The position numbers and the translations under genes are program-made. The notes below the pieces were generated by a model. The model saw only the letters and a program-made list of their open reading frames with translations. It made no database searches and had not been told where the DNA came from. A DNA stretch of 10,344 nt from JBKPCD01 sp046727175 (lineage in GTDB: Bacteria; Acidobacteriota; Vicinamibacteria; Vicinamibacterales; 2-12-FULL-66-21): the NCBI GenBank assembly GCA_046727175.1, contig JBKPCD010000205.1, positions 1-10,344 on the forward strand, read 5' to 3'. Below, piece by piece: positions 1-6,060 of this stretch (positions are counted from its first letter, which is position 1; every line of letters starts with the position of its first letter).

Positions 1-152
1 GGTGGTGGCGCACCGCGCGGGTCATTGGCGGCCAGAACGGGTGGGATGGCGGTAACCATTTCGCGAAGAGCGTCCAATGCTCCAGCACCTGCGGTGTCGA
101 TCTCGCGCTGCAGCGCCTGGCGGATGTCGTTGAGCGGGTGAGCGTGCTCCAC
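1..152 (-). CDS. Start of an unidentified protein, cut by the window edge
   Basis: The frame is open from a GTG at 152-150 to the window edge, about 50 codons. A GAGG Shine-Dalgarno-like element (plus-strand 161-164) lies 8 nt upstream of the GTG. Codon choice is GC-rich at third positions, as in the neighbouring genes. The visible peptide begins M-E-H-A-H-P-L-N-D-I-R-Q-A-L-Q-R-E-I-D and looks helical and soluble, later turning Pro/Gly-rich. I see no motif and do not recognise a family. The gene follows the permease stop by 28 nt and may be co-transcribed with it. The two other minus-strand frames and the plus strand look less coding-like here, but so short a piece could still be chance. Confidence 0.35.
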   Translation of the reverse strand, partial: MEHAHPLNDIRQALQREIDTAGAGALDALREMVTAIPPVLAANDPRGAPP

Positions 153-180
153 GCCGGCCGCCTCGCTTCCAGCCGCTCGT

Positions 181-1008
181 TCAGTTGTGGCGCAGCATTT
201 CTGCTGGTTGGACTCGCGACGCACGGTAAGCGGGAAGGCACGCCGCCACAGCGGCAACAAACGCGAGCAACGACGCCGCTCCGGCAAGCGTCACCGGATC
301 CCTGGAACTGAGGTCGTACAGCAACGTCGCGATATACCCCGATAGCCAGAAGCTGCCGGAAACACCGACGATCACGCCCGCGGTCAAGAGTTCGGCGATC
401 CGCGCGAGGAAAAGGCGAACCACGTTTGCGGGAACCGCCCCGAGCGCCAGTCGAATCGCAATTTCGGTTCGACGCCGATTCACACCATACGATGCGAGGC
501 CGTAGAGTCCAACGGCCGCAAGCACCAACGACAGGATGCCGAACATCGACGACACCCGCGCGACCAGGCGCTCCGGCATCAGCGCCGCCGACACGTCGTC
601 AGCCAGCGGACGGAACGTGTAGGTCAGGTTCCTGTCGATGGACGTCAACGTCGCCCCCACACTTGCTCCGAGCGCCGCCGGTCGACCCTGCGCGCGAACG
701 CTGATGCGAATGTCCGTCGGGTTCGGCGGGACGATGCCTGCACCCTGCGTCAGCGGCAGGTAGATGGTGGGCGGCACTGCCTCCCGCAGCGCCAGCGATC
801 CAACCATCGGCTGGATGCGGCTGGGAGCATACACCGCGTCGGCAACGACACCAACGATGTCTCGCATCTGAGCGCCGCGGCCGCCTGCGGGTATTCCGAT
901 GGTTGCGCCGAGCGGATTTCGGTCGCGAAAGAACCTTCGGACAAACGCGTCGTTGACAATCGCAACCGGCGAGGCTGTGGCGATATCGATCCTCTGAAAG
1001 TCACGCAC
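181..1008 (-). CDS. ADOP-type ABC permease, C-terminal half (after frameshift)
   Basis: This is the second half of an ADOP (acidobacterial duplicated orphan permease) protein, in a different frame from its first half. Homology resumes at R-D-F-Q (about 1005). It continues through the rest of the second MacB-like periplasmic domain (V-A-I-V-N-D-A-F, N-P-L-G) and the second FtsX domain. That domain shows a membrane span around S-M-F-G-I-L-S-L-V-L-A-A-V-G-L-Y-G, the typical cytoplasmic R-R-T-E-I-A-I-R-L-A-L-G-A loop, and two further spans. The end, R-A-S-R-V-Q-P-A-E-M-L-R, is the usual family C-terminus. A GTG at 1008-1006 could serve as a formal start, but this is almost certainly not an independent gene. 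Joined to the first half it gives about 835 residues, close to usual ADOP length. The alternative to a broken gene is a sequencing or assembly error. Confidence 0.85.
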   Translation of the reverse strand: MRDFQRIDIATASPVAIVNDAFVRRFFRDRNPLGATIGIPAGGRGAQMRDIVGVVADAVYAPSRIQPMVGSLALREAVPPTIYLPLTQGAGIVPPNPTDIRISVRAQGRPAALGASVGATLTSIDRNLTYTFRPLADDVSAALMPERLVARVSSMFGILSLVLAAVGLYGLASYGVNRRRTEIAIRLALGAVPANVVRLFLARIAELLTAGVIVGVSGSFWLSGYIATLLYDLSSRDPVTLAGAASLLAFVAAVAACLPAYRASRVQPAEMLRHN

Positions 1009-2683
1009 GAATGGCCGTCCCGTAGGTCGCAAACCATCCTGGCGTGATGACGTTGACGAGCGAGCTGCGCTCACGCTCGGAAAGGTTCTGCGTTCCGGGC
1101 ACGTCGACGCGCATTGGAAGCGGACCTCCGCCGGCAATCGGCGTCCACTTCGATGCTGCAGCGTGATCGACACCAGGCAGCGAGGCGACCTCATCGACAA
1201 GCCGGTGGAACAGCGGCGTCCGGGCTGCTGGATCGACCGGCACGCGGGCGGCGTTGACGTTGACGACGAGGACTCGATCGCTGTCGAACCCAAGGGGTAC
1301 ATTCGAGAGCCGATCGAACGATCGCACGAACAGTCCGGCAGCGACGACGAGGGTCATCGAGAACGCGATCTGGCCCATGACGAGCATGCCCGATAAGCCA
1401 ATGCGTCCATCTCCCGAACCGCTGTGCGGCTGTCGTCGCAGCAGCGTGATTGGATCGGCACGACTGGCGCGGCATGCCGGCGCCGTGCCGAACAGAACGA
1501 CCGTTGCACCAGTGACCGCCAGCGTGAAGGCCGCCACGCGCCAGTCGATCGACAGATTCAGCAGGACGCGGGACTCCGGCGTTGACAGCTGAGCGACGAG
1601 CATCCTGCTGCCCCAGATTGCCAACAACAGACCGGCGGAGCCGCCTGCCGCAGCGAGCACGAGACTTTCGACGAGAAGCTGGCGTGCCAACCGCCAGCGT
1701 GGCGCGCCGATCGCAACCTGCACACTCATCTCGTACGTGCGCGCGATCGCGCGCGCGAGCAGCAGGTTCGCGATGTTCATACATGCCACGAGCAGCACGA
1801 GTGCCGTGACCACGAAAATCGTCAGCAGCGGGCGCTGGTAACGCTGTCGCAGTCCCGCTCCGCCGACAGCCGCACCAGACGTGCCGGCCGCGGCCGGGAC
1901 GAGTGTGAAGGGCTGCTTCAAGCCGTCCGGCAGCCGAAGGCTCGCCAGCATTTCGGGCTGCATCGCACGGAGCGTCGAAGTTGCCGACGCGACAGACTGG
2001 CCGGCCTTCAGACGGAGCATCACGATGAGAAAGAAATTCTGCGGGAGCACCGACGCGTTGCCCCGAATGACGGGTTCCGCGCTGAGCGGGAGCGCGACAT
2101 CGAACGTTCGTCCAACCTCGAGGCCGACGAATTCGCGTGGTGTGACTCCAACGATCGTGCATGGAACGCGATCGACGTCGAGCGTCGTCCCGATCACGTT
2201 GCCGCCGCCGAAGCGCCGCTGCCACAGGCCATGGCTGATGACGACGACCGGAGCGACGCCAGGTGCGTCATCCGCAGGTGTAAAGACGCGGCCGACCTGC
2301 GAGTTCACACCGAGCGTTGAGAAAAAGCCACCGCTCGCGAATACACCATCGACTGGTTCCGTTTCACCGCGCTCGGACAGATCGAAACGTTGCGGCGCCC
2401 ACGCGAGGGCGCCATCGAACGTCTGCGCACGCTGCTGCAGGTGATCCCACATCGCGTAATTCCAGCCGGCGCCAGCCGTGAAGCCGTAGCTGATCGCGTA
2501 GTCGGACGAGATCGTCACCAGCTGCTCCGGGTGATCGACAGGCAGCGGTCGCAACAGTAGTTCGTTGATGACGCTGAAAATCGCGGTCGTGGCGCCGATT
2601 CCAAGAGCCAGTGATACGCTGGCTGCCAGGGAAACCACTGGTGTCGCTACGAGATCGCGAATGGCCAGGCGCAGGTCTCGCAC
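1001..2683 (-). CDS. ADOP-type ABC permease, N-terminal half (frameshifted)
   Basis: This encodes 560 residues of an inner-membrane FtsX/MacB-like permease. ADOP proteins duplicate the MacB permease unit and usually lie away from an ATPase gene; none is seen in this window. Visible parts are a short cytoplasmic start, a first span (about 17-39, containing L-G-I-G-A-T-T-A-I-F-S-V), a periplasmic MacB-like domain (about 50-250), and an FtsX domain with spans near 287-310, 340-358 and 384-402 and the loop E-M-S-V-Q-V-A-I-G-A-P. The second unit opens with a span near 435-455. The start is a GTG at 2683, with GAGG 9 nt upstream. The frame stops at 1001 right after Y-G-T-A-I-R-A, where the family normally continues G-R-D-F, and R-D-F-Q lies in another frame just beyond. 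The long N-terminal cytoplasmic domain found in many ADOPs is missing. The substrate cannot be told. Confidence 0.88.
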   Translation of the reverse strand: MRDLRLAIRDLVATPVVSLAASVSLALGIGATTAIFSVINELLLRPLPVDHPEQLVTISSDYAISYGFTAGAGWNYAMWDHLQQRAQTFDGALAWAPQRFDLSERGETEPVDGVFASGGFFSTLGVNSQVGRVFTPADDAPGVAPVVVISHGLWQRRFGGGNVIGTTLDVDRVPCTIVGVTPREFVGLEVGRTFDVALPLSAEPVIRGNASVLPQNFFLIVMLRLKAGQSVASATSTLRAMQPEMLASLRLPDGLKQPFTLVPAAAGTSGAAVGGAGLRQRYQRPLLTIFVVTALVLLVACMNIANLLLARAIARTYEMSVQVAIGAPRWRLARQLLVESLVLAAAGGSAGLLLAIWGSRMLVAQLSTPESRVLLNLSIDWRVAAFTLAVTGATVVLFGTAPACRASRADPITLLRRQPHSGSGDGRIGLSGMLVMGQIAFSMTLVVAAGLFVRSFDRLSNVPLGFDSDRVLVVNVNAARVPVDPAARTPLFHRLVDEVASLPGVDHAAASKWTPIAGGGPLPMRVDVPGTQNLSERERSSLVNVITPGWFATYGTAIRA

Positions 2684-2707
2684 CGGTGTTTGGCCTCGCG
2701 GAATTTC

Positions 2708-3037
2708 TCACCCGACGACGAGCCGCGCCGGGAGCTCGACGCGCCGGTTTGCGTCTCGGTCTCGATCGTGCGATCCGAATCGCTCGCGCTCGGCCTCGGA
2801 GCGAAACAGCACTGATGGCGGCTCGCCCGCTGGACGGGACGAGTTCGTAACACGTCGGAAGGCGACCAGGATTATCGCGAGCACCGCACCACCGCCAATG
2901 CCGAAGAGCACCGGCAGACGCAGCTCCGGCAGGGTGACCGCGGTCACCGCAGCAACGCCGAGGAGCCCGAGACCGCCCCAACCTTCGACGGGAATCGAGC
3001 TGATGTTGATATCGACGAATGCGCGTCGTTGCGACAT
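2708..3037 (-). CDS. Small two-span membrane protein upstream of the permease
   Basis: A 109-residue protein starting at ATG 3037, with a strong GGAGGGG Shine-Dalgarno 4 nt upstream. An N-terminal segment of about 18 residues is followed by two predicted membrane spans (about 20-38 and 42-60), then a hydrophilic, Arg-rich tail (61-109) with many acidic and basic residues (R-S-E-A-E-R-E-R-F). I do not recognise a family. It ends 24 nt before the permease start and is in the same frame, so the two are very probably co-transcribed, and it may be a membrane partner of the permease; that link is inferred from position only. The frame is reliable because of the ribosome site and the hydrophobic pattern. 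Opposing frames show no such organisation. Confidence 0.65.
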   Translation of the reverse strand: MSQRRAFVDINISSIPVEGWGGLGLLGVAAVTAVTLPELRLPVLFGIGGGAVLAIILVAFRRVTNSSRPAGEPPSVLFRSEAERERFGSHDRDRDANRRVELPARLVVG

Positions 3038-3061
3038 GGCACCCCTCCATTCTGGCCACTG

Positions 3062-3103
3062 GGCTTTCGGCTCTCGGCTCTCGGCTTTAGGCTTTCGGCT
3101 TTC
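3062..3103. repeat. Six tandem 7-bp units GGCTYTC
   Basis: Six consecutive heptads read GGCTTTC, GGCTCTC, GGCTCTC, GGCTTTA, GGCTTTC, GGCTTTC and are followed by GGCGCG. They lie directly upstream of the small membrane protein gene. The same motif occurs at 4793-4820, and in the opposite orientation at 4900-4927 and 7593-7618. Confidence 0.9.
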
Positions 3104-3145
3104 GGCGCGCTACCGCGCAAAAATAGCCAACTCCGAGACGGAAGC

Positions 3146-3184
3146 GAACCGAACCCCGAATCGCGAACCCGAATCCCGAATCCC
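3146..3184. repeat. Degenerate tandem 7-bp units GAAYCCC
   Basis: An array of GAACCCC/GAATCGC/GAATCCC-like units with one 6-bp member, ending in two exact GAATCCC copies (3171-3184). On the minus strand it reads GGGATTC repeated, so it faces the 3062-3103 array. No gene is seen between the two. Confidence 0.75.
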
Positions 3185-3208
3185 ACACCTCGAATCTCGG
3201 CAAGTACC

Positions 3209-3232
3209 CGAGCTACCGAGCTACCGAGCTAC
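3209..3232. repeat. Three tandem 8-bp units CGAGCTAC
   Basis: Three exact copies of CGAGCTAC. A more diverged array of the same octad family lies at 6009-6055, also between genes. Confidence 0.9.
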
Positions 3233-3237
3233 CGGCG

Positions 3238-3256
3238 GGCCGCGTTTTCAGCGGCC
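3238..3256 (-). terminator. GC stem-loop downstream of the slipin operon (weak terminator candidate)
   Basis: A perfect 6-bp stem GGCCGC/GCGGCC encloses a 7-nt loop, 41 nt beyond the stop of the 34-residue protein. There is no T-tract on the transcribed side, so it is not a canonical intrinsic terminator. It may protect the 3' end or help Rho-dependent termination. Position is the main argument. Confidence 0.25.
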
Positions 3257-3297
3257 TGTTAAGTTAAGGACTCGTCTCAGGACCGCCAGAGGCAGAT

Positions 3298-3402
3298 CTA
3301 CGTGAAATACCGGTACCAGCCGATCACGCAGAGAATCGCGCCGAGAATTGCAAGCATCAGCCACACACGCAAGTTGAGAAGATCAGGTGTGGTGAGTCTC
3401 AT
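3298..3402 (-). CDS. 34-residue single-span membrane protein coupled to slipin
   Basis: The ATG at 3402 begins 2 nt after the slipin stop. A GGAGG Shine-Dalgarno embedded in the last slipin codons sits about 6 nt upstream, a clear sign of translational coupling. The product is 34 residues. A short polar start (M-R-L-T-T-P-D-L-L-N-L-R) leads into one membrane span (about 13-29, V-W-L-M-L-A-I-L-G-A-I-L-C-V-I-G-W) and a short basic/aromatic end (Y-R-Y-F-T). The frame ends at TAG 3298. It is too short to assign to a family with confidence. Given its operon partner, a small membrane protein acting with the slipin/SPFH assembly is the most likely role, which is an inference. The alternative is a chance ORF, but ribosome site, spacing and hydrophobicity all argue against that. 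Confidence 0.6.
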   Translation of the reverse strand: MRLTTPDLLNLRVWLMLAILGAILCVIGWYRYFT

Positions 3403-3404
3403 GG

Positions 3405-4349
3405 CTACTCCTCCGTCTTCTTGCTATCCACGCTACTGGCCAACGTCTCCTGCCGCAGGGCGGCGGCGCCGAGCATGCCGCCCATGCCCATCGACTCGAC
3501 CGCGGTGCTCGGAACGAGCATGAGTGCGCCCTTCTCTTTCAGTCCCTCGTACAGCATGTTCATCGCCCGCAGGTGCAGCGCAGTTGGATTGTTCTGATAG
3601 GCACGCGACGCCGTCTCGAACGAACGTGCGATTTCCACTTCCGCCTCCCCGAGAATGATCCGCGCCTGCTTCTCGCGCGCCGCCTGCGCTTCGCGCGACA
3701 TCGCGTCCTGGAGCTGCTGCGGAATGACGATGTCGCGCATCTCGACCGACTGCACGGTTACGCCCCACGGGTTCGACCGCTGATCGATGAGGCGTTGGAG
3801 CTCTTCCTCGATCTTCTCGCGGCCTCGGAGCAGGTCGGCGAGGGACGTTCGCCCGATGATGTCGCGCAGCGCCGTCTGCGCCGCCCAGCTCACGGCGTCG
3901 GGATAGCTCTGGACTTCGAGCGCGGCCTTCTCGGGGTCGTACACCATCCAGAACAGCACTGCGTCCACGTTGACCGGCACCGTGTCGGACGTGAGCGTCT
4001 GCTCGGCCGCGAACGCGGTCGTGATCACGCGCTGATCGATGTAGCGCGAGACCACATCGATGAGCGGGATCAACCAGAACAGCCCGGGACCGCGGAGCCC
4101 GATGAAGCGGCCGAGCCGAAGGACGACCGCACGCTCCCACTGCTGGGCGACCCTCGGCGAGAGCGCGGCGAGGAACCCCAGCACCACGCCGATCGCGAGC
4201 CAGATCGGCGACCCCGAAACGAGCGTGACGACGAGAGCGACACCCGCAACGGCGGCAAACGTCAGGAATGACACGACGTTGATCCGAATGTCCGTTCCCG
4301 AAGCCTTGCCGTCTTCCGACCGGTCACTGCCTTTCGAAACGAGGCTCAC
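3405..4349 (-). CDS. Slipin (stomatin-like SPFH-domain membrane protein)
   Basis: A 314-residue stomatin/slipin protein. Family members are anchored in the membrane, oligomerise and organise membrane domains or modulate neighbouring proteases and channels. A charged N-terminus (1-22) precedes a hydrophobic hairpin (about 23-43 and 46-64). The SPFH domain follows (about 68-235) with the typical signatures E-R-A-V-V-L-R-L-G-R, G-P-G-L-F-W-L-I-P-L-I-D, D-T-V-P-V-N-V-D-A and the helical A-M-S-R-E-A-Q-A-A-R-E-K-Q-A-R. A C-terminal segment includes a Gly/Met-rich stretch (286-294). I chose the GTG at 4349 because AGGAG lies 7 nt upstream; upstream in-frame starts would run far into the regulator gene and give a nonsense basic leader. 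It overlaps the regulator gene by 26 nt. At 314 residues it is longer than typical 250-260 residue slipins, mainly at the N-terminus. No NfeD gene, the usual partner, is present. Confidence 0.9.
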   Translation of the reverse strand: MSLVSKGSDRSEDGKASGTDIRINVVSFLTFAAVAGVALVVTLVSGSPIWLAIGVVLGFLAALSPRVAQQWERAVVLRLGRFIGLRGPGLFWLIPLIDVVSRYIDQRVITTAFAAEQTLTSDTVPVNVDAVLFWMVYDPEKAALEVQSYPDAVSWAAQTALRDIIGRTSLADLLRGREKIEEELQRLIDQRSNPWGVTVQSVEMRDIVIPQQLQDAMSREAQAAREKQARIILGEAEVEIARSFETASRAYQNNPTALHLRAMNMLYEGLKEKGALMLVPSTAVESMGMGGMLGAAALRQETLASSVDSKKTEE

Positions 4350-4743
4350 GGCGATGCTCCTTTGAAATCGTGTCGAGTTCGCGACGGAGATCCGCGATGG
4401 AAAAGCCGCGTCCGGATGCTTCGGCGAGCGCGCGTACCGCGATGGCACGGAGCTCCGCCTCCCGCGCGTGCCGGTTGGGCGCGGACTCTGCAGCCGCAGC
4501 GACGAACGTCCCCACACCGCGGCGCGTTTCGAGAGCGCCCGATCGTTCGAGATTGCTGTAGACCTTCGCGACGGTATTGGCGTTGATGCGGAGCGCCACG
4601 GCCAGCTGGCGGACCGTGGGAAGCTGCTCGCCGACCTTCAGCCGACGGGCCGCGATCGCAACGCGGATGCTGCGCTCGAGCTGCGCGTGGAGCGGGGTCG
4701 CATCGCGGGAGTCCACCTGCGCCCACGGCCACTCGGTCTCCAT
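4324..4743 (-). CDS. GntR-family transcriptional regulator, YtrA-type
   Basis: A 139-residue regulator. Residues 17-80 form a GntR winged helix-turn-helix: P-L-H-A-Q-L, then G-E-Q-L-P-T-V-R-Q-L-A, N-A-N-T-V-A-K-V-Y-S-N-L-E and R-R-G-V-G-T-F-V. What follows is a short helical tail (about 80-139), not a large ligand domain, which is the hallmark of the YtrA subfamily. These usually repress their own operon, often one carrying membrane or transport genes. The ATG at 4743 fits the family N-terminus. It has no good Shine-Dalgarno, and the predicted transcript starts at or beside it, so translation may be leaderless or nearly so. The gene overlaps the slipin start by 26 nt and heads the operon. Autorepression through the palindrome just upstream is likely. 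The effector is unknown. Confidence 0.92.
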   Translation of the reverse strand: METEWPWAQVDSRDATPLHAQLERSIRVAIAARRLKVGEQLPTVRQLAVALRINANTVAKVYSNLERSGALETRRGVGTFVAAAAESAPNRHAREAELRAIAVRALAEASGRGFSIADLRRELDTISKEHRREPRFERQ

Positions 4744-4747
4744 GTGC

Positions 4748-4767
4748 CTATTGTACTAGTACAATAG
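4748..4767. promoter_or_regulatory. Perfect 20-bp palindrome, probable GntR operator
   Basis: CTATTGTACTAGTACAATAG is a perfect inverted repeat (10+10) lying 4 nt upstream of the regulator's ATG and covering the -10 box. AT-rich palindromes with GTAC-type half-sites beside the gene are usual for YtrA-type autorepressors. That this regulator binds here is inferred. Confidence 0.75.
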
Positions 4768-4777
4768 TTCAAGTCAA
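4750..4777 (-). promoter_or_regulatory. Sigma70-like promoter of the GntR-slipin operon
   Basis: On the minus strand, TTGACT (4777-4772) and TACAAT (4755-4750) are separated by 16 nt. Both are near consensus. Counting about 7 nt from the -10 box puts the transcription start at or beside the A of the regulator's ATG (4743), predicting a leaderless or very short-leader mRNA. The -10 lies within the palindrome, so a bound repressor would block polymerase. Confidence 0.7.
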
Positions 4778-4792
4778 GCCGCCTCGGGATAC

Positions 4793-4820
4793 GGCTCTTG
4801 GCTCACGGCTTTCGGCTTCT
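4793..4820. repeat. Four tandem 7-bp units GGCTNNN
   Basis: GGCTCTT, GGCTCAC, GGCTTTC, GGCTTCT followed by GGCGCG, the same unit and the same trailing GGCGCG as at 3062-3109. It faces an inverted four-unit array at 4900-4927. The 79 nt between them show no gene. Confidence 0.85.
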
Positions 4821-4899
4821 GGCGCGTCCAAGCACCTAACGGCCATTGATGAGCAGGAGTTGTCGACTCAGGCGGAATCTGCGTCAGCCACGCGAGAGC

Positions 4900-4927
4900 G
4901 CCAAAAGCCCTGAGCCGAAAGCCGATC
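4900..4927. repeat. Four tandem 7-bp units in inverted orientation
   Basis: GCCAAAA, GCCCTGA, GCCGAAA, GCCGATC, i.e. GGC-type heptads on the minus strand. The array abuts the stop codon of the beta-propeller gene exactly and mirrors the array at 4793-4820. Confidence 0.85.
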
Positions 4928-5992
4928 TCAGACGCGTCGCAGCTTCGTCACTCTCCCCACTTCCACCCATTCGACGACGAAGATGTTGCCGTCGTGATCG
5001 AAGCAGGCGCCATGCGGGCAGATGAAGCGGCCGGGAATGAAGTTGTCGCGCGTCTCGCGACGGAGCGGATCGACGCCTGACGTGATCCCCGAGTCTCCCA
5101 GCTGCGCGAGCACCTGGTTCTCTTTGCCGATCAGCGTCACGCGCCCCTGCAAATCGGGCACGACGACATTGCCGTGGTGCTCGTCGAAGTGGCACGGCAG
5201 CCTGAAGCCCGTGACGAAGTCGAGATGACGGCCGTCGAGCGTGAATCGCTGCAGCCGGTTGTTGCGCCGATCGGCGACCACGAGGATCGGGTCCTTGGCG
5301 CGAGTATCCATCCAGATGCCGTGCGGCTCGTTCAACTGGCCCGGGTCGGCGCCCTTGCCGCCAAACGTCCGGACGTACTCCGCCTTGCTCGTGTATTGAC
5401 TGATGTAGTACGACCCGTACCCGTCGGCGACATACACGTCGCCGTTCGGCGCAATTGCGAGGTTCGTCGGGTTGTATCGCTTCGGCGTTCCATCGTCTGC
5501 GGGCTTGTAGGCATCGACCCCCGGCGGTCCCTGAATCTTCCAGACGATCTCACCGGTGAGCGTCGTCTTGACGACCACGGCCTGCATTGCGGGTTGCGGT
5601 GTGGCCTGCGGGTTCGACGCGTTCACGGTGAGGTACAGGAACTCCTCCCCGCCTTCCTTACGTATGTGCAGGCCGTGCGCGACGCCCGGGAATTCCTTGC
5701 CCCACGAGCGCACGAAACGGCCGCCACGATCGAACACGACCATCGAATCCGGCGTTTCGCTGGTCGCGTGGACTGTGTGGTGGACGTAGATGTTCCCGTT
5801 CGAGTCCTCGACGACCCCGTGCGTGTTGCCCCATCTGATCCGGGCGGGCAGCTCGCCCCAGTCGTGGATCGCCTCGTACTTGAACGCACCCTCACCCACG
5901 ACGGGCAATCGGCTGCCGGATTTGTTTTGCGTGCCGATGAGAAGCGGTGACGCCGCTGCTGCCGCCAGGAATTCGCGTCGCGTGGTTTTCAT
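4928..5992 (-). CDS. Tat-exported NHL-type six-bladed beta-propeller protein
   Basis: A 354-residue protein. The N-terminus K-T-T-R-R-E-F-L followed by an Ala-rich stretch (to about 20) is a twin-arginine signal, so the mature protein acts outside the cytoplasm. The body carries repeated NHL/propeller blades: N-T-H-G-V-V-E-D-S-N-G-N-I-Y-V (56-70), N-P-T-N-L-A-I-A-P-N-G-D-V-Y-V-A-D (174-190), E-P-H-G-I-W (222-227), V-A-D-R-R-N-N-R-L-Q-R-F (239-250) and C-P-H-G-A-C-F-D-H-D-G-N-I-F-V-V-E (325-341). His-Gly pairs recur at 58, 106, 224 and 327. NHL propellers act as binding scaffolds or, in peptidyl-amide lyases, as enzymes; activity here is unknown. ATG 5992 was chosen because GGAG lies 7 nt upstream and the Tat signal starts there. 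It is last in the exported three-gene block, 68 nt after the DUF1501 gene. Confidence 0.88.
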   Translation of the reverse strand: MKTTRREFLAAAAASPLLIGTQNKSGSRLPVVGEGAFKYEAIHDWGELPARIRWGNTHGVVEDSNGNIYVHHTVHATSETPDSMVVFDRGGRFVRSWGKEFPGVAHGLHIRKEGGEEFLYLTVNASNPQATPQPAMQAVVVKTTLTGEIVWKIQGPPGVDAYKPADDGTPKRYNPTNLAIAPNGDVYVADGYGSYYISQYTSKAEYVRTFGGKGADPGQLNEPHGIWMDTRAKDPILVVADRRNNRLQRFTLDGRHLDFVTGFRLPCHFDEHHGNVVVPDLQGRVTLIGKENQVLAQLGDSGITSGVDPLRRETRDNFIPGRFICPHGACFDHDGNIFVVEWVEVGRVTKLRRV

Positions 5993-6008
5993 TTGAAGCT
6001 CCGCGTTC

Positions 6009-6055
6009 CGAACTACGAGCGACCGAGCCACCGAACTACCGAGTGACCGAGCTGC
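6009..6055. repeat. Six tandem 8-bp units of CGARYKAC type
   Basis: CGAACTAC, a 7-bp GAGCGAC, CGAGCCAC, CGAACTAC, CGAGTGAC, CGAGCTGC. This is the same octad family as 3209-3232. It fills most of the gap between the DUF1501 stop and the propeller start, so it would lie in the mRNA leader of the propeller gene. Confidence 0.85.
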
Positions 6056-6060
6056 CGGCT

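Noticed and set aside
181..2683. Two independent single-unit MacB permeases
   Set aside because: The split falls inside the second periplasmic domain at a conserved motif, and the second piece lacks its first membrane span, so it is one interrupted protein.
3146..3232. CRISPR-like array
   Set aside because: Units are 7-8 bp and contiguous, with no spacers and no cas genes nearby.
3573..4271. Long plus-strand open frame opposite the slipin gene
   Set aside because: It is the mirror of a GC-rich coding region. The product is His/Arg/Asp-rich without any domain, while the minus strand encodes a clear SPFH protein.
4350..4517. Longer N-terminus for the slipin
   Set aside because: The extra 56 residues are out-of-phase translation of the regulator gene, and a good ribosome site exists only at GTG 4349.
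4891..4930. Intrinsic terminator after the propeller gene
   Set aside because: The heptad array gives no stable stem by itself and no T-tract follows on the transcribed side.
5174..5950. Plus-strand open frame of about 258 codons opposite the propeller gene
   Set aside because: The product is rich in V/R/D repeats typical of antisense reading of GC-rich genes. The opposite strand has a Tat signal and NHL blades.
5993..6031. Longer N-terminus for the propeller protein
   Set aside because: It would bury the twin-arginine signal 13 residues inside and run into the octad repeats. ATG 5992 has a ribosome site.
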